Positions 21,767-33,868 of a stretch of DNA of 64,000 bases are shown piece by piece. Each line of letters starts with the position of its first letter. Positions within the stretch are counted from its first letter, which is position 1. A program made the position numbers and the translations under genes. Origin of the DNA: Bidens hawaiensis (lineage: Eukaryota > Streptophyta > Magnoliopsida > Asterales > Asteraceae); assembly GCA_021521415.1 (NCBI GenBank), contig JAIQDT010003877.1, positions 124,001 to 188,000 of the forward strand. The letters run 5' to 3'. The notes below the pieces were generated by a model. It ran no database searches, was not told where the DNA came from, and saw only the letters and a program-made list of their open reading frames with translations.

Positions 21767-24293
21767 TGTGACAATCGTCAATTTCAGGTTAACTCCGTTA
21801 ACTCAACTCCGTCAATTCAAACTTAAGATCATTGAATCTATAACGCACACCTCATTACATTTAAACTAAGGTTTAAATGACGCTTGACACTTACTACATG
21901 TGTAGTCTTTCGGGAATTGCACCGAAACGCAAACGAGTTGACGCAAACGATTGGTGAATAAACGAGAAACATTAAAACAATAATTATGTGTTAGGCTTAT
22001 GTGTTATGTGATAACATTGTTATAAACGTTAACTCAATGTGCTAGAACTAGTTAATTAAGCTAGAAAAGTAGCATTTGAAAGTTAAGGGACCAAAGTGTA
22101 TTATATTATTATTATTAATATTAACCTAAACCCTAAACTCTCTTCTCTCTTCCTCTCATACCCGACGGCAGCCTACTCCCCCCCCCCCCCTCTCCTTGCG
22201 ATCGGCCCTCATACACACACATATTGCTTGGTTTTTGATCTTGGTTTTCACAATTGAAGCATCCTACATCCGTTTCTAGCCATCTTCTACATTCCTATTG
22301 CTTGTGTTGGTGTTTTTGAAGGTATAATTGTGAACCCTAGGTCCGATTTTTATATGTGTTGTGTTTATATGTCTTGTTTTGATTGAAAGATGTATTGATT
22401 GTTGAATTGATAACTAGTATTGATGTTATTGCATGTTAATCGTTTGTTTCTTGATTTTGAGTTCAAGTAAAACCCTAATCATGGATGTAATGCGTATTTG
22501 AGGTGCATGGATAATGGTTATGGTGTCTAGAGTGTTATATGAACGGATTATGGTCTATAGATGGTTAATATGTTGAGTTTTGTTGCAAACAGTTTCTGGA
22601 CAGATTGTGTTGTTGATGTTCAATTGACTTTATCGGGGTGTAAATGTGAAAATTGGTTGAGATTATTTATACTACAGTAAACTAGGTTGAGTCTAGTTTC
22701 TAAAGAATATAAATTTGCAATTTTTGGACGTGTAAAAGTTAACTTTTATGAATTTACAAAAACGTTGTGCAAATCTGAGTTGTGATTCCTGCTGTTAGGT
22801 TGTTTTGTAAATATTATATCTCATGAACTACAAGACCAATTGGTTTGGTTACACTTCTGGAAGTTGACTTGTTGAGTTAGGAACCTAGCCCAAGTGGTCT
22901 TGCATTTGTTGGATTTTTCATTTAACGGGAATTTCAAATAACATTCTGTTGCGCATGAATTTGACTGTTATGAGTTTGCTGTAATGTTTTGATCATTGTG
23001 AGAAATCTATGTGGAATAAAAATAAAATAAAATATGTTCTGGTAACCTAATACATGTATGCTTTTGTGATGATTTTTGGTAAATTAATTGAGATGCTATG
23101 ATCGGTGGAATAGTACAATCTTTCAAGTAGAATTTCTGTCTCGGTGAAACTAGCTGCTGAATTTTGTGAAAATGCATGAAACATGATAATTGCTAGTTAA
23201 TTGTTATGTTTTGACCAAATTGCCCCTGCGGGGAATACTTGCTAAATAATTGTGGTGTTTTGACCAAATTGCCCCTGTGGGGAATAGTTGCTAGTGATGT
23301 ACATTATTAATACATGACACGTAAACGATTGTTCACACACGTAGCGTATCACAAATGTGCTTGTTAAGTCACACACGATTCAGAAATGTGCCGGGTCTAG
23401 AGACTCGATATTAGTTCCGATACTTAGAAAATCTCCTTGTTGTTTTAGAACGCTAGAGAGAGTTTTCTGTGACGCGCATCACTTGGTGATTTATTTTGGG
23501 AATTCTTCGCAAACAGTGAGTTTCACTTACCCCTTTAAACTGTTTTAAACGCTTTTCACTTGGGGGAGATAACATACTCCGAAAACGCTTTTAGATTATG
23601 TTAGTAGATTATATATCACTTGTAAAGGCTAAGTGGCAAACGAAACAATTGAAGTCCTACACATCGAACCGTTTAATATTGGATAATAGCGAGTCACTGT
23701 TGAGTAGTACTACTGGGTTTGACAAACCCCACCCAACGCTAAACTCGACTGGAGGTCGAGCGGGTGTAATTTTGGCTAACACATACCATGGTCTGGATGA
23801 CCTGGTGGCAAGGCACTTGATAAACAGTCAGCTCCGGTGTCGAACACTAAGTAATACTTGTTGTATAGGCTAGCTACCTATCGATATATAATTGATTTAA
23901 CACTATCTGGTAACGCAAAACGCTGAACGTAAAACGCTTAACGCAAACGTAACGCTTTATTGATATAAACTTGTGAAATCACCAACCCCGTGTTGACACT
24001 TTTAGTATGTTATTCTCAGGTAGCCGAGGCGGGCGCGCGGTATAGGATCATGCATTGCTTGAAAACGCTTTTGTTATGCAAACTATTTTAAAACTGTTAT
24101 TATTGGGTTTAAGTCGTCCTGCGTGACGCAACATTTATTTTATGGTTTTTACGCTTCCGCATTTAATTACTCGTAAACGTTTTCGTGGTTTGAAAAATTT
24201 GTTTTATGGTTTGATTATAACTAATGAATCTGATCCTGTCAGTTCACACCCTCTGACGGTAAAACTCCGTTAGTGGATTTTGAGGGTGTGACA
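21767..24293 (+). repeat. Solo LTR (2,527 bp) inserted in copia RNase H
   Basis: Starts TGTGACAATCG and ends GAGGGTGTGACA, flanked by CACTC on both sides, with no internal sequence. This is the product of LTR-LTR recombination within one element. Length and termini resemble the chromovirus LTRs in this window, so a gypsy chromovirus source is likely. It contains a C run (about 22181-22190), AT-rich non-coding sequence and a 50-base class tandem repeat at 23210-23295. ORFs at 23357-23548 and 23598-23873 have no homology I recognise. Confidence 0.9.
23210..23295 (+). repeat. Two-copy tandem repeat inside the solo LTR
   Basis: TTTTGACCAAATTGCCCCTG followed by (C/T)GGGGAATA is present twice about 52 bases apart, each followed by TTGCTA. 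Divergence is small (about 2 differences in the core). Confidence 0.8.
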
Positions 24294-24419
24294 CACTCGA
24301 AAACAAAACATATTGACATACAGTATCACTTCATTCGTGATAGTTACGAGAGGAAGTTGATCACTGTAGATAAAATTCACACCGACGAACAAAAGGCTGA
24401 TCTTTTTACTAAAGCTTAA
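24294..24419 (+). pseudogene. Copia RNase H C-terminal part, after solo LTR
   Basis: Directly after the second CACTC copy the frame reads HSKTKHIDIQYHFIRD and HTDEQKADLFTKA, then stops at the normal end of copia Pol (TAA at 24418-24420). No internal stop is seen in this short piece. It completes the domain interrupted at 21761. Confidence 0.9.
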
Positions 24420-24420
24420 T

Positions 24421-26066
24421 AAAAACATATTTTTGTATTTGTTGGGTCTTAATGGTATAAAGACTACGGGCCGTGGGAAAGATAGTGATACCGAGGTTAT
24501 GGATTCCGACCTTTGAATAACCGTTCACCAGATCAAATTTTCTTTGTAAATATTTTCTTTAAATGGTTTTTGATTTTAGGGGGGGAAATGGGTTTGGAAA
24601 AATACAAAAACATTTATAAAAAATTCTTAAAAGCAAAAAACATTTGAAAAAGTATAAAAGCCAAAAACATTAAAAAATGTGTAAAATACATAAACAATAG
24701 AAAATTGCTCCTTAAAATGAGTTTTAAATCATAAAAGGAACACGATAGTACATTGATTGTCTTGTTCCAAATCCAGTTAATTGAAGAATAAAAGTTTATT
24801 GCTTAATGTTCGGTGTATGGGTAGGCTTTTGAAAAAACAAGTAAGGGAATAAGTGATATAAACATAAATTGTCATGTTGAAAGATGGGTTAGTATTATAG
24901 CAAAATTCTTGGTAATGAAGGCAGAAATGTAATAGCCTGTCATACTCAAGCCTTATGTTTCAGTATATCAACAAAAATAAAGTGTTAATAAACTATTTTA
25001 AGCGTCTGGTACACGGTCTACATTTCAATGGTGTATGGTTTTATGGCCTTCAATCCTGTATTTATGCGGTTTTCATCTGGGTATTCAAAAGAATACTTTA
25101 AATCCTGCTCAAGAGAGTGAACCCCTGATAAGTCATTAAACTTGACCGCTATGTATAAAAGTACTAAATTCACTACTGATTTGATCAAAAATGTTAGTAA
25201 TACATTGCTCCTCCTTTGCGCGCATCTTAATACCAATGTATGTAAGCCGGCAGATAGAATCGTGCATATTCATCCTTGGAAAAGGAAGCTTGGTGTGTTG
25301 CTTGATAACGGGGGTATGACTTGTTGTGGAAGACCGTTACTATGATTGACAAAAGTTAAATTTTAAAAATGTTTGATCTGCTGGTTCTAAGGTTTAAGTC
25401 AAGTTGAAGTGTTATGGTAAAAATCAAAATAAGCCTGAATCAAGATTAGAAACTGATCATGTTCTGATATTATGTGCTTAATTGAACCTTAATCATATCA
25501 CTGATCTCTCTGATTCTTTTGTTACAAAAGTTTTAGTGGACAACAATATCCATAACTGGCTTAACATCAGACATAATAAAATTGAAAACTATGATGGAAG
25601 AACGGATTGATCAATATGATTCCTTGCTCAACTCACAAAAATATGTTTCATTTTGTTTGTTATTCGTTCTTAGTTTGGTATATTTTGTCTTGTTTACATC
25701 TTTTCATTTTTTTTAAAACCAAAAAGATTTTTCATTTCTGATTTCTTTTTCGTCTTTGGTGAAAGGTGATTTGGGTCTGGATATCCAAGAATTGGAATTG
25801 AGTGGATGTTTTGACAAAATTATTCAAAATCTAGGATTTTAAATGTTTAACTGAATTGATCGAGGTCATTAACTTGGACTTGATTAAGTTTAAAAATATG
25901 TGAAATTGGTTGTTTAAAAGCAAATTTGTTTCAAAATTTCAAAAGGATTCATCAAGGTCATTAGTTTGGACTTGATCGAGATCGTATGTTTGAAATTTGT
26001 CAGGTTTTAATTGTTTGAAAATTTCAAACGGATAAGTAATTAACTTATACGGGCGTATGAGGATTC
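24421..26066 (+). other. Spacer of element D between pol and additional ORF
   Basis: AT-rich non-coding sequence. A purine run, TTAGGGGGGGAAATGGG at 24577-24593, resembles an internal polypurine tract. Small ORFs here (25018-25345) lack homology. Direct text similarity around 25850-25990 (two copies of TTGGACTTGATNGAG-type phrases after GGTCATTA) suggests a local duplication of about 115 bases. Confidence 0.5.
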
Positions 26067-26760
26067 CTATATTTATAGGATGTTATACGTTGTAGTTCAT
26101 TATTGTTCAACTTATCAGCTTACTGAAGACTTACACGTTTTTCATTTGTGACCGTATATCTTGATCAACTGATTACGTATAACTGTTGTTTTATTCTTGT
26201 GGTTGATTTGCTCACTACAAGAATTCATTAAGGTATAAATCAGGTTTGAATGTCAGATCTGTGCGGGTTGATTAGCGATGAACAGTACCGAATACATATA
26301 AACCTAATTAGGCTTGTTTTTGGTCCATAAACATAGGGTTTTTGTTTGTATAGGCTAATCGATGTTGGTCTGAACCTAATGGTCTAGTTCGATTTGATTA
26401 ATGTTGATGTATTTTCAGATGGTCTTGACCTAAGTTTGAACACGTAAGGTCATGACCTTATACGGAGTATAAGTGTTATAACCTTATACATTGAACTTTA
26501 GCCTTATACGGATAAAAGCACTTACACGTTGAACAGAGTTTATTTGATCTTATACGTGTGATGTACATATGCGCTGAACTGGACTTATACATATAAAGCA
26601 CTTATTCGTTCATATGTTATACAGATTGAACTTACACGTTGTCATATCTTATCCATTTGTTCTTAGACTTACACGCTGAATCATACTTACACGTTGTAAT
26701 ATCATTTACGTATTAAGGACTTATACGTGATAATACTTATACGTGCATACATTTAAAATT
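26040..26760 (+). repeat. Degenerate CTTATACG / CTTACACGTTGAA motif array
   Basis: At least 12 copies of a 9-13 base motif, CTTA(T/C)ACG(T/G), lie at 26456-26745, for example at 26520, 26549, 26583, 26630, 26667, 26685, 26719 and 26735, with older copies from 26043. Several are followed by TTGAA or TTGTA. Spacing is irregular (15-40 bases). The array lies immediately upstream of the additional ORF, as does the different array in element A. Confidence 0.7.
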
Positions 26761-26825
26761 TTGTTTTAAAATTGTTATAAAACACACTAACATGTAATGT
26801 GGTTTGATTGATTGTGTATGTGTAG
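26067..26825 (+). promoter_or_regulatory. Candidate leader/promoter of D's additional ORF
   Basis: A TATA-like CTATATTTATAGG lies at 26067-26079. A GTATAAAT donor-like site near 26231 (AAGGTATAAATC) and TGTATGTGTAG immediately before the ATG at 26826 are compatible with a 5' UTR intron of about 590 bases that contains most of the motif array. Inferred from sequence only. Confidence 0.35.
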
Positions 26826-28652
26826 ATGGTGAAAGTAAAATATTTTGATGCGAATCATAATATCCGTGCTTTTCTAAACGGATCTGATGACAAGATGGAA
26901 CCGTTTCAGGTTATATTGCTCTTCTTTGAGAGTTCTGGAATCTTTAATGCGATCACTACTAATACTGTGATAATCAAGGAGCTGGTTGATGAATTCTGGA
27001 ATAATGCAAACCTTGAAGAAGAATGTATAAAGTTGATGGTAAAAAACAAAGAGATTATCATTTCTGAGAAAGTCTTAAGGGATTTTTGGGAATTAGGTGA
27101 TGAATCTACCAATCCTACTTCATTGGATGAACGAATGGTTGAAGGGTTGTTTGTTGAGAATGGGATACAAGAACGATTTGGACAGAGGTTTCTTGCAGAC
27201 TGGGTTATCAAGACCTTATAAGTTCTTGGTACATGTGACAGTACATTGTTTTGGGCCCATGAAGGGTGGTTATGAAGAAATTCTGGATTACCAAATGTGC
27301 ATGATGACTGCTTTGTGCTTAAAATTGAAATATGACTTTTCTAAAGTGATATTCGAGCACATGAAACTATATTTTGATAAAATACGGCTGATGTATCTGA
27401 GGTTTATTCAGCTGATTATTGATCATCAGATTCCTCATATTGATAAGACATGAGAGGAGATGAAGCTAGCTCACATGTCGGTTACTGGGTGTGCTAAGCT
27501 AAAGTCTTACTGGAAAAAGACCGAGGAAGAAATTCCTAAGTTCCGAGCTTTATTTCGGCATTTACTGAATCCTGATTATGTTGCTATGTCGAATAATCAG
27601 TGGAGAAAAGATGATAGTGATTATGACCGGAGAATGAGAATGTGAGGATGCAAAGTTATGTTTCTTTGGGTGGTAAATGGTTTGTGAAAGCTAAAGATGC
27701 TGAAGCTGAAGGTTCACGAAGTATTAAAAAGAAACGCAAGTGTGTTGTTAAGACTGAGGTTGTTATACCTCCTACTCCTATTCCAGCTCAACAACAACAA
27801 CAACCTGTTGTTCATGATCATTTGGTTGACGATTAAGAAACAGAATCTGATAATGAGATTCCAAAGCATGTCTTAGCAGATTCTCGAGCTATGCATGATA
27901 TTCGTCAGGAACGTAGATCAAAGAAAAAGTTTGATGATGGAGATGAAACATACGTTCCAGAAACAAGTCAGCCAAAGAAGAAAAGAATCAAGCATATGGT
28001 GAAGAGATCAGTAATTGATAAATGTTTGGTTAATGAGCCTGATGATGTTGAAGATGTTCAAGGAACATCAGTTGATAAAACTCCAGAGGTGGTTAAAGCT
28101 CCTGAAGCTAATAAAACACCTTATTTTGAAGTGAATTAGATGATGCAATTGATCATTTGTTGAATACACCTACAACCTAAAAGTATACACCCAAGGTTGA
28201 TGATTTTGTGCATCGAGAAACACCTAAAGCTGATCCTAAAGTCTCTCAAAAATCATGTTCTGATGTTTATCTGCAAATAAATGGTACTTCAAAAGAAGAG
28301 GTTGATTCGTCAAAAGAAAAGGTTGCAAGTCAGAAGTGAAGATAACAAGTCTTGTTGATGAGAATGATCGTTTACGAGCTGATAACGTTGAAATCAAGAA
28401 GAGGTTGGATGAAAGTGAGCGTTAAAGGAAATTATCTGATGATTTTCTTGTTGAACACATGAAATACTTTGTTATCATTGAGCAGAAATTAAGTATTCGT
28501 TTTAACTCCGAAGTTGACGAAGCTGAAGCTGATAACACCGTGTTTGAAAGGGTATATGGTGGTGATATTGTTGTAGCTAAAGCATCTTTTCGTAAAGAAT
28601 ATGATTTGGAAAAAGCTGCTAATAAAGGCAAGTCTAAAATCGAAGAGCCTCT
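26826..28652 (+). pseudogene. Additional ORF of copia element D, degenerate
   Basis: Starts MVKVKYFDANHNIRAFL at an ATG. The N-terminal domain (FESSGIFNAITTNTVIIKELVDEFW, ISEKVLRDFW) and second segment (FLVHVTVHCF, FDKIRLMYLRFIQLI) recall a recurrent additional protein encoded after pol in composite-plant copia elements; I know it only as a family of hypothetical proteins. It then becomes basic and low complexity (KKKRKCVVKTEV, QPKKKRIKHMVK, possible nuclear signals), with repeated Lys-Ala-Pro-Glu phrases, and ends in a Glu/Ala coiled coil. Frames change or stop at 27219, 27451, 27643, 27834, 28137, 28337 and 28423. Copia E interrupts it at 28653 (candidate target CCTCT). Confidence 0.6.
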
Positions 28653-29564
28653 TGTTGGGTTTTAACAAGATTATCAAAGTCATATAAACCCATTTATATG
28701 AAAAACGCAGTGGATTAATTAGTTTTAAATCTTGTTAGTTAGATTAAACTGAAACTGATTTTATATGTAAAACCCAAAACCCGGATCCATATACAAGAAT
28801 ACATGCTATCAAAGTAAACAACCATAGGGTGTTTATGTAATACAAACTTTCAAGATGCAAGGAGGATGAAGAAGATTATGGTTGAATAGCTAGCCTTCAA
28901 GAGAGAAGTGCCTCAATCTTGTATACCTTCAAGCCACCAACAAACACCTTGCGTTGCTAGGATTTGTACTTAAAACTCCTTGTTATCCTCTACCTTGGCC
29001 AAAAATGGAGAAGAGATAAGGAGAGAGTTTTCTTGTGTGAGTGAGAGAGAAAGGTGAGATTCAAATGCACTACCCTTGGACCAGTCACTCTAATGCATGT
29101 TCTTGATAATAACAATATTAATAAAGAGATGAGAGAGAGGGGGGAAAGGAGGGCCGACCCTTCTTTGGTCTCCCTCCCAAAATTCAAACTCTAAATTAAA
29201 TTAAATTAAATTAAATTGTTACTTATGTTATGTATATTTATCAAAAGGTAACATAACATGACAAGGAAACATGCATTATGTAACAAGTCTTTCATATTTG
29301 TTATTTAACCAACTTAAACAACAATATGAAATGTCTTCTCTCAAAATATAAATTTTCCATATATTTTATAAATATTACACAAGGGCAAATATCTAGAAAC
29401 CCAATTTCTAAATATTCTAAGTGTTGATATTTATTTGTTAGATCATATCTCAAATAAATATCATGGGTGTTTGTCTAGCTTGTTATTGGGTATGACCCGA
29501 CTAGGATCATAACGTACTAGCCACATCAATGATAGTATGTGTCTTGGGCATACCGATTCCAACA
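28653..29564 (-). repeat. 3' LTR of element E
   Basis: Plus-strand text starts TGTTGGGTTTT and ends GATTCCAACA, so the minus-strand LTR runs TGTTGGAATC...AACCCAACA with matching inverted ends. It is 912 bp. The adjoining ATCTCCTACTTGC (29565-29577) is the polypurine tract read on the other strand. It contains an (AATTA)n run at 29190-29216. Confidence 0.8.
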
Positions 29565-29577
29565 ATCTCCTACTTGC
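29565..29577 (-). other. Polypurine tract of element E
   Basis: On the minus strand GCAAGTAGGAGAT immediately precedes the LTR start TGTTGGAATC. The copia sequence continues to 29634 and resumes at 43300 on the other side of the Tat insertion. Confidence 0.75.
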
Positions 29578-29634
29578 ACATGATACATAAAAGATTGATG
29601 CAAGTAGCAAATACCACCTAACAACGGTTAACTA

Positions 29635-30417
29635 TTATAGAGGTAGGGTACCAAAAAGACCCAAATACCCCTAAAAGTCATCTGCGGGTGAAAGAGGACT
29701 CCCTCAGAACTCACCCACGAAACATATTAATCACCCGCATAACTCAAGATAGAGGGACACTAACAAGAAGATCTAGAGACTATATGCGGGAGGATCATGA
29801 CGTCATCAGAATTCATCCGCAGGGTACTACTCCCACCCGCAAGGATGACCAGAGGGCGGCGACAGAGGACAGTTGTAATTAACCAACCCCTTTCTAGAAG
29901 ATTTACTAAGATCCATTCTTGGAAAGCAAGAGACGCAACAGCCAATAGAAGAAGGGCAGCTGGCCAGGTTGTTACAACCACGCACATGGCCAAATTAGTT
30001 CGTCCAATCACGTACAGACACGTGTCTAGGTTGTTACAACCATGCACATGGCCGATATTGCTCGCCCTATCATACGCGGACACGTGTCCAAGCAGTTACG
30101 AAATCACATCCCCTTACCCTTTGGCTATAAAATACCCTCCGTCATCTCCATGAGGTATTCATTCACTCCCAACTATCTACTCTAAATACTGTAAGTACTT
30201 TCTATCCATCGGAATTATACTTATTCTCACGCTGGAGGGTGGTTGCGGGAAGACCTCCCCTCTTGTCCTTCCCGTAATGAGCTCACGGTGGTTGTTTTGA
30301 AGGTCTCGTCATTGGACTTCGGAGATTAGGCGTATATCGTAGGTTGGTAATTGTTAGACTCGTATCCTGTGGACACATCGGATCCAGGCCCTTAGGGAAT
30401 TAGATTCGTGTTTCTTC
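29635..30417 (+). repeat. 5' LTR of Tat2
   Basis: Starts TTATAGAGGTA and ends GTGTTTCTTC(A). A TATA box, TATAAAATA, lies near 30125-30133, followed by a TCATTCACTCCC-type leader. The ends are not TG...CA. The start and end are defined by comparison with the 3' LTR and by the target duplication. Several CACCCGC/GCGGGTG words recur. About 783 bp. Confidence 0.9.
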
Positions 30418-30418
30418 A

Positions 30419-30540
30419 TTGGCAACATCCGTGCTTGTGCTAGAATTGTAAGAGATTTTGTTGTTCTGAACGATATAAGTCAATGTCTCCAAGGGCCGAC
30501 GGAAACTCCCGCAACTGGTAGGCGTACGATTAATGTCGAA
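30419..30540 (+). other. Tat2 primer-binding region and leader
   Basis: Just after the LTR the text TTGGCAACATCCGTGC begins with the TGG expected to pair with a tRNA CCA end, one base inside. I cannot assign the tRNA. Translation in the gag frame starts at or before 30541. Confidence 0.45.
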
Positions 30541-32218
30541 GTGCATGGAGATCCAATCCCAGGTGACTTAGGACACGTTACTGTAGAGACACGTTGGGCC
30601 CGTACAGAATTAGGTCTGGAAGACGTATCTAATAATTCTGAACAAGTGAGATCTCACCGTCGTAACCTCAGATCTGAAGGGAATCAATCTTCTGAGGACT
30701 GGTTACACATTCAACAAGAGAACACTTTAGCGGAATACGAATGCATGATTCGTGAAGAGCGAATCCGCGCCCGTACTTTGGCTTATGATGAAACTCATAG
30801 GAGATCTCCATCTCATCCTACAACAGTTCGAATGAGCCAGATGCGGGAGAGTTTACAAACGAAGAGACTCTCTGAGGATGATTTTGAATGAAGGAGGCGT
30901 GATCGTCCTCGTACGGTCATACGCGACCCTTCTTACAGAAATGAATACGGAAGCTATGATCAACGTATCATCCAAGTGAAGTTAGTTACTTTAGCGGCGA
31001 TAGCAGGATCCATGGGAGAGAGGGAACTAGTCGCCCGCGTACGATAGTTCGCCATGCGGAGTACTACAGTGACGCGGAAGAAGATTTCACAAAACCTTAT
31101 CGTCCCGCAGCATTTGCTGAGAAGTCAAAGTTCATAGCGCGCATTGCAACAGCTCCGTTAACAGTTAACGCGAAAATCCCTAGGTCATTAGGAAAATACA
31201 ATTGGATGACAGACCCTAGCGATCACCTATTAAATTTCATGGCAGGGGGAGGAGTCAGCGGTTGGACTCTTCCTTATTGGTGCCACATGTTCGCATTGGC
31301 ATTGACTGGGGTGGCGCGAGAATGGTTTAAAAAGTTACAGGATGTACAAATTAAGAGTTGGGATGACCTGGTGGCCAAATTTTCTCCACACTTAAGTCAG
31401 CAGAAGAAACACACCAGTGATCCTTCTTAAATTCTAGACGTCATCAGGCGTGATAACGAGTCTCTTGAAGACTTTATCTCCTGGTTTAACAACGAGAGTC
31501 TGAACATCGGTGGGATCAGTGAAGACATGTTGCGTGGAGCGTTCCGCAAAAATGTGCGGAGTAGTGCCTTGATCTGCACCTTAACTGGTAAAGATGGAAT
31601 GCCCAAAGCCTCGGATGATATAATGTCCGCCGTAAAACTTTTTACAAGAACTGAAAAGACCTTGGGGCCCAATAGCCCTAAACAGACTCCAAAATAGAAT
31701 TTCAAATTCCGCGGGCAAACAGGCAAGCTAAAGGATCGATCTGGTCAAGACTACAGTCTTCCGCGGAAACATCGAAACATTTTGATGCAAGATCACTGAT
31801 TGGTAACAAGAACAAAGCAAGTGCCTCAACGCAGAATACTAATAGCTGGACTCCGTTGACGATAAATCCTTTAGAATATTTAACCACATAGAATGTACAC
31901 TTCAAGAAACCTCAGCCGATGGAAAAAAGAGCATTCCTCAATCCTAAGAAACACTGTGCATATCTTGACGATATAGGTCATAAAATAGATGACTGTGTTA
32001 CTATGAAGAATGAGATCGAGGCAGCCGTTAAATCTGGGAAGTTGGAACATTTGGTTAAAATCGTAAGGCAAGGGAATAACAAATCACCTGCACAAGCCAA
32101 TCCTGGTCTGCTTAAAAAACAAGCTAAAGATTTCAATGTTCACATGATACAGGGCGGACGGGTTAGTTGGTATAAAAGACAACATTTTATGATGAGGAGT
32201 GGAAAAATGAACCCGTAA
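30541..32218 (+). pseudogene. Tat2 gag
   Basis: First block 30541-30891 is charged and Arg/Glu-rich (EYECMIREERIRARTL) and ends at a stop. The gag domain proper is 31206-31430 plus continuation: LNFMAGGGVSGW, MFALALTGVAREWFKKL, then after a TAA, NESLEDFISWFNNE to 31690. A zinc-binding-like CAYLDDIGHKIDDC segment (31950-31995) sits where Tat gag proteins carry a C-x-H-x-x-x-G-H-x-x-x-x-C module. At least three stops separate the blocks. Confidence 0.75.
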
Positions 32219-32299
32219 TTTCCCCTTGGGTCAAAGAGGGCACATGCAATAAAAACCCGCTGATACTAACTGCTCTGATTGGTCACTATCGCTCACAAT

Positions 32300-32931
32300 A
32301 CGTTTTCTTTGATACTTGAAGCACATCTGACGTAATGTATGAGCATTGTTTTGATCAGTTAGATGAAGAAGACAAGGCGAGATTAAAACTCATTCATGCA
32401 CCAGTTTCTGGTTTTGGTTATGAAATTATGCACCCGCGAGGGTTTATTTCTTTCCTGGTCACACTCAGTGATGGAGTTCACTCCAGAACTAAAGACGTGG
32501 AATTCCTGGTGTTACCGGCCAAGTCAAAGCATGATATTATTTTGGGACGTGAAGCGATTGGTGATTTCAATGCTCATCCTTCAACAGCTCACGGTGCGAT
32601 TGGAGTCCCAACCCGCACAGGAATAGCAATCATTTGCATAAACAGGCATTGTTTCACAATGGAGAGTTCAAAGCCAAACAAAATTCCTAAGAAAGTAGAA
32701 AGAACCGAACCCGAAAAGTGGATATTAAACAAGAAATTTCCAGATCAAACAGTCACAATTGGACCTGCCATCTCTGAAATAGTGAGAATGTTTCTGAAGC
32801 GGTTGTTAACAAAAAAAAATGGACATTTTTGCTTGGAAACCCGCATACATGGCTGGTGTCCTGCGGAAGATCTCGGAACAAAAGCTGCGGGTGAATCCGG
32901 CGTTCACTCCAATCGTCCAGAAGAAGCGTAA
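32300..32931 (+). pseudogene. Tat2 aspartic protease region
   Basis: The active-site region just upstream of 32335 reads D-T-stop-S-T-S-D-V (32313-32336), so the glycine codon of D-T-G has become TGA. The domain continues VSGFGYEIMHPRGF and ends with the hallmark HDIILGREAIGDF. A connector with ...NKIPKKVERTEPEKW leads toward RT. It overlaps the RT frame at 32819-32931, consistent with a frameshift between them. Confidence 0.75.
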
Positions 32932-33868
32932 GATGGGTCCTGAACAAACCAATACCATGAATGAACAAGTCGGAGATTTGATGAATGCTGGAATCATCCG
33001 AGAAATCCAATATCAAACATGGGTTTCTAACCCGATCATCGTTCCTAAAAGGAATGGAACATGGCGGATGTGTATTGATTTCAAAGATCTAAACAAAGCA
33101 TGCCCGAAAGACTGTTATCCACTGTCGGGAATTGATTTAAAAGTTGATGCGGTAGTTCCGTTCAAACTCAAATGTTTCCTTGACGCCTATAAGGGCTATC
33201 ACCAAATTTGCATGGCGGCAGGTGATGAGGACAAAACAGCATTCCGCACTGACCAGGGCACATTTTGTTACAAAATGATGCCCGTTGGATTAACGAATGC
33301 GGGTGCTACGTATCAGCGATTGATGGACGAAGCTTTCAAGGATAAAATTAGGAGAAATTTAGAAGTATACACGGACGACTTGGTTATAAAAAGCATCGAA
33401 GAAGATAATATGTTAAGAGATATAGAAGAAACATTCAATACTCTAAGGAAAATTAACATGAAGCTCAATCCTAGCAAGTGTTCCTTTGGTATGGAGGAAG
33501 GGAAATTTTTTAGCGTAATTGTTACGAGCGCGGGCTTTAAAGCAAATCCGGACAAAGTCCAGGCAGTCGCCCGCATGCCTTCACCTTCTTCCCTCAAAGA
33601 GGTGCAACCACTTAATGGAATGCTTTTCGCTTTAAACAGATTTTTAGCCAATCACGCAACTAAGTCTTTTCCCTTTGTGTCAACTCTTAGGCACTGTTTG
33701 AAGAATCATTTCAAATGGACCGCAAAGGCGGAACAAGCGTTTTTAGAAGTCAAGAAGTGTTTAATGAAATTGTCTACCTTAACAGCACTGCACACGGGAG
33801 AGCCACTGACGTTATACTTATCAGCGTCTGATATTGCTATTGGGGCCGTCCTATTGACAGATAGATAA
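32819..33868 (+). pseudogene. Tat2 reverse transcriptase and first RNase H start
   Basis: Open for 349 codons. RT motifs: DIFAWKPAYMAGV, WVSNPIIVPKRNGTWRMCIDF, LNKACPKDCYPL, FLDAYKGYHQI, FRTDQGTFCYKMMPVGLTNAGATYQRLMD (given here in parts), and the catalytic box YTDDLV, where the usual second residue Val/Ile is Thr. The C-terminal connection and start of RNase H (LTLYLSASDIAIGAVL) follow to a stop at 33866. The polymerase Asp pair is kept, but protease and downstream frames are broken. Confidence 0.85.

Larger units (their letters stand above)
16993..28652 (+). mobile_element. Element D: Ty1/copia element with an additional ORF downstream of pol
   Basis: Plus-strand order gag, protease, pre-integrase, integrase, RT, RNase H, about 2.4 kb spacer, then an additional ORF. 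This is copia order (integrase before RT). The 5' LTR is not visible because Tat element C sits immediately upstream of gag; the 3' end is cut by insertion of copia E at 28653. A solo LTR splits RNase H. The large internal region with an ORF after pol resembles Sirevirus-type copia elements (inference). All coding parts have stops or frameshifts. Confidence 0.8.
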
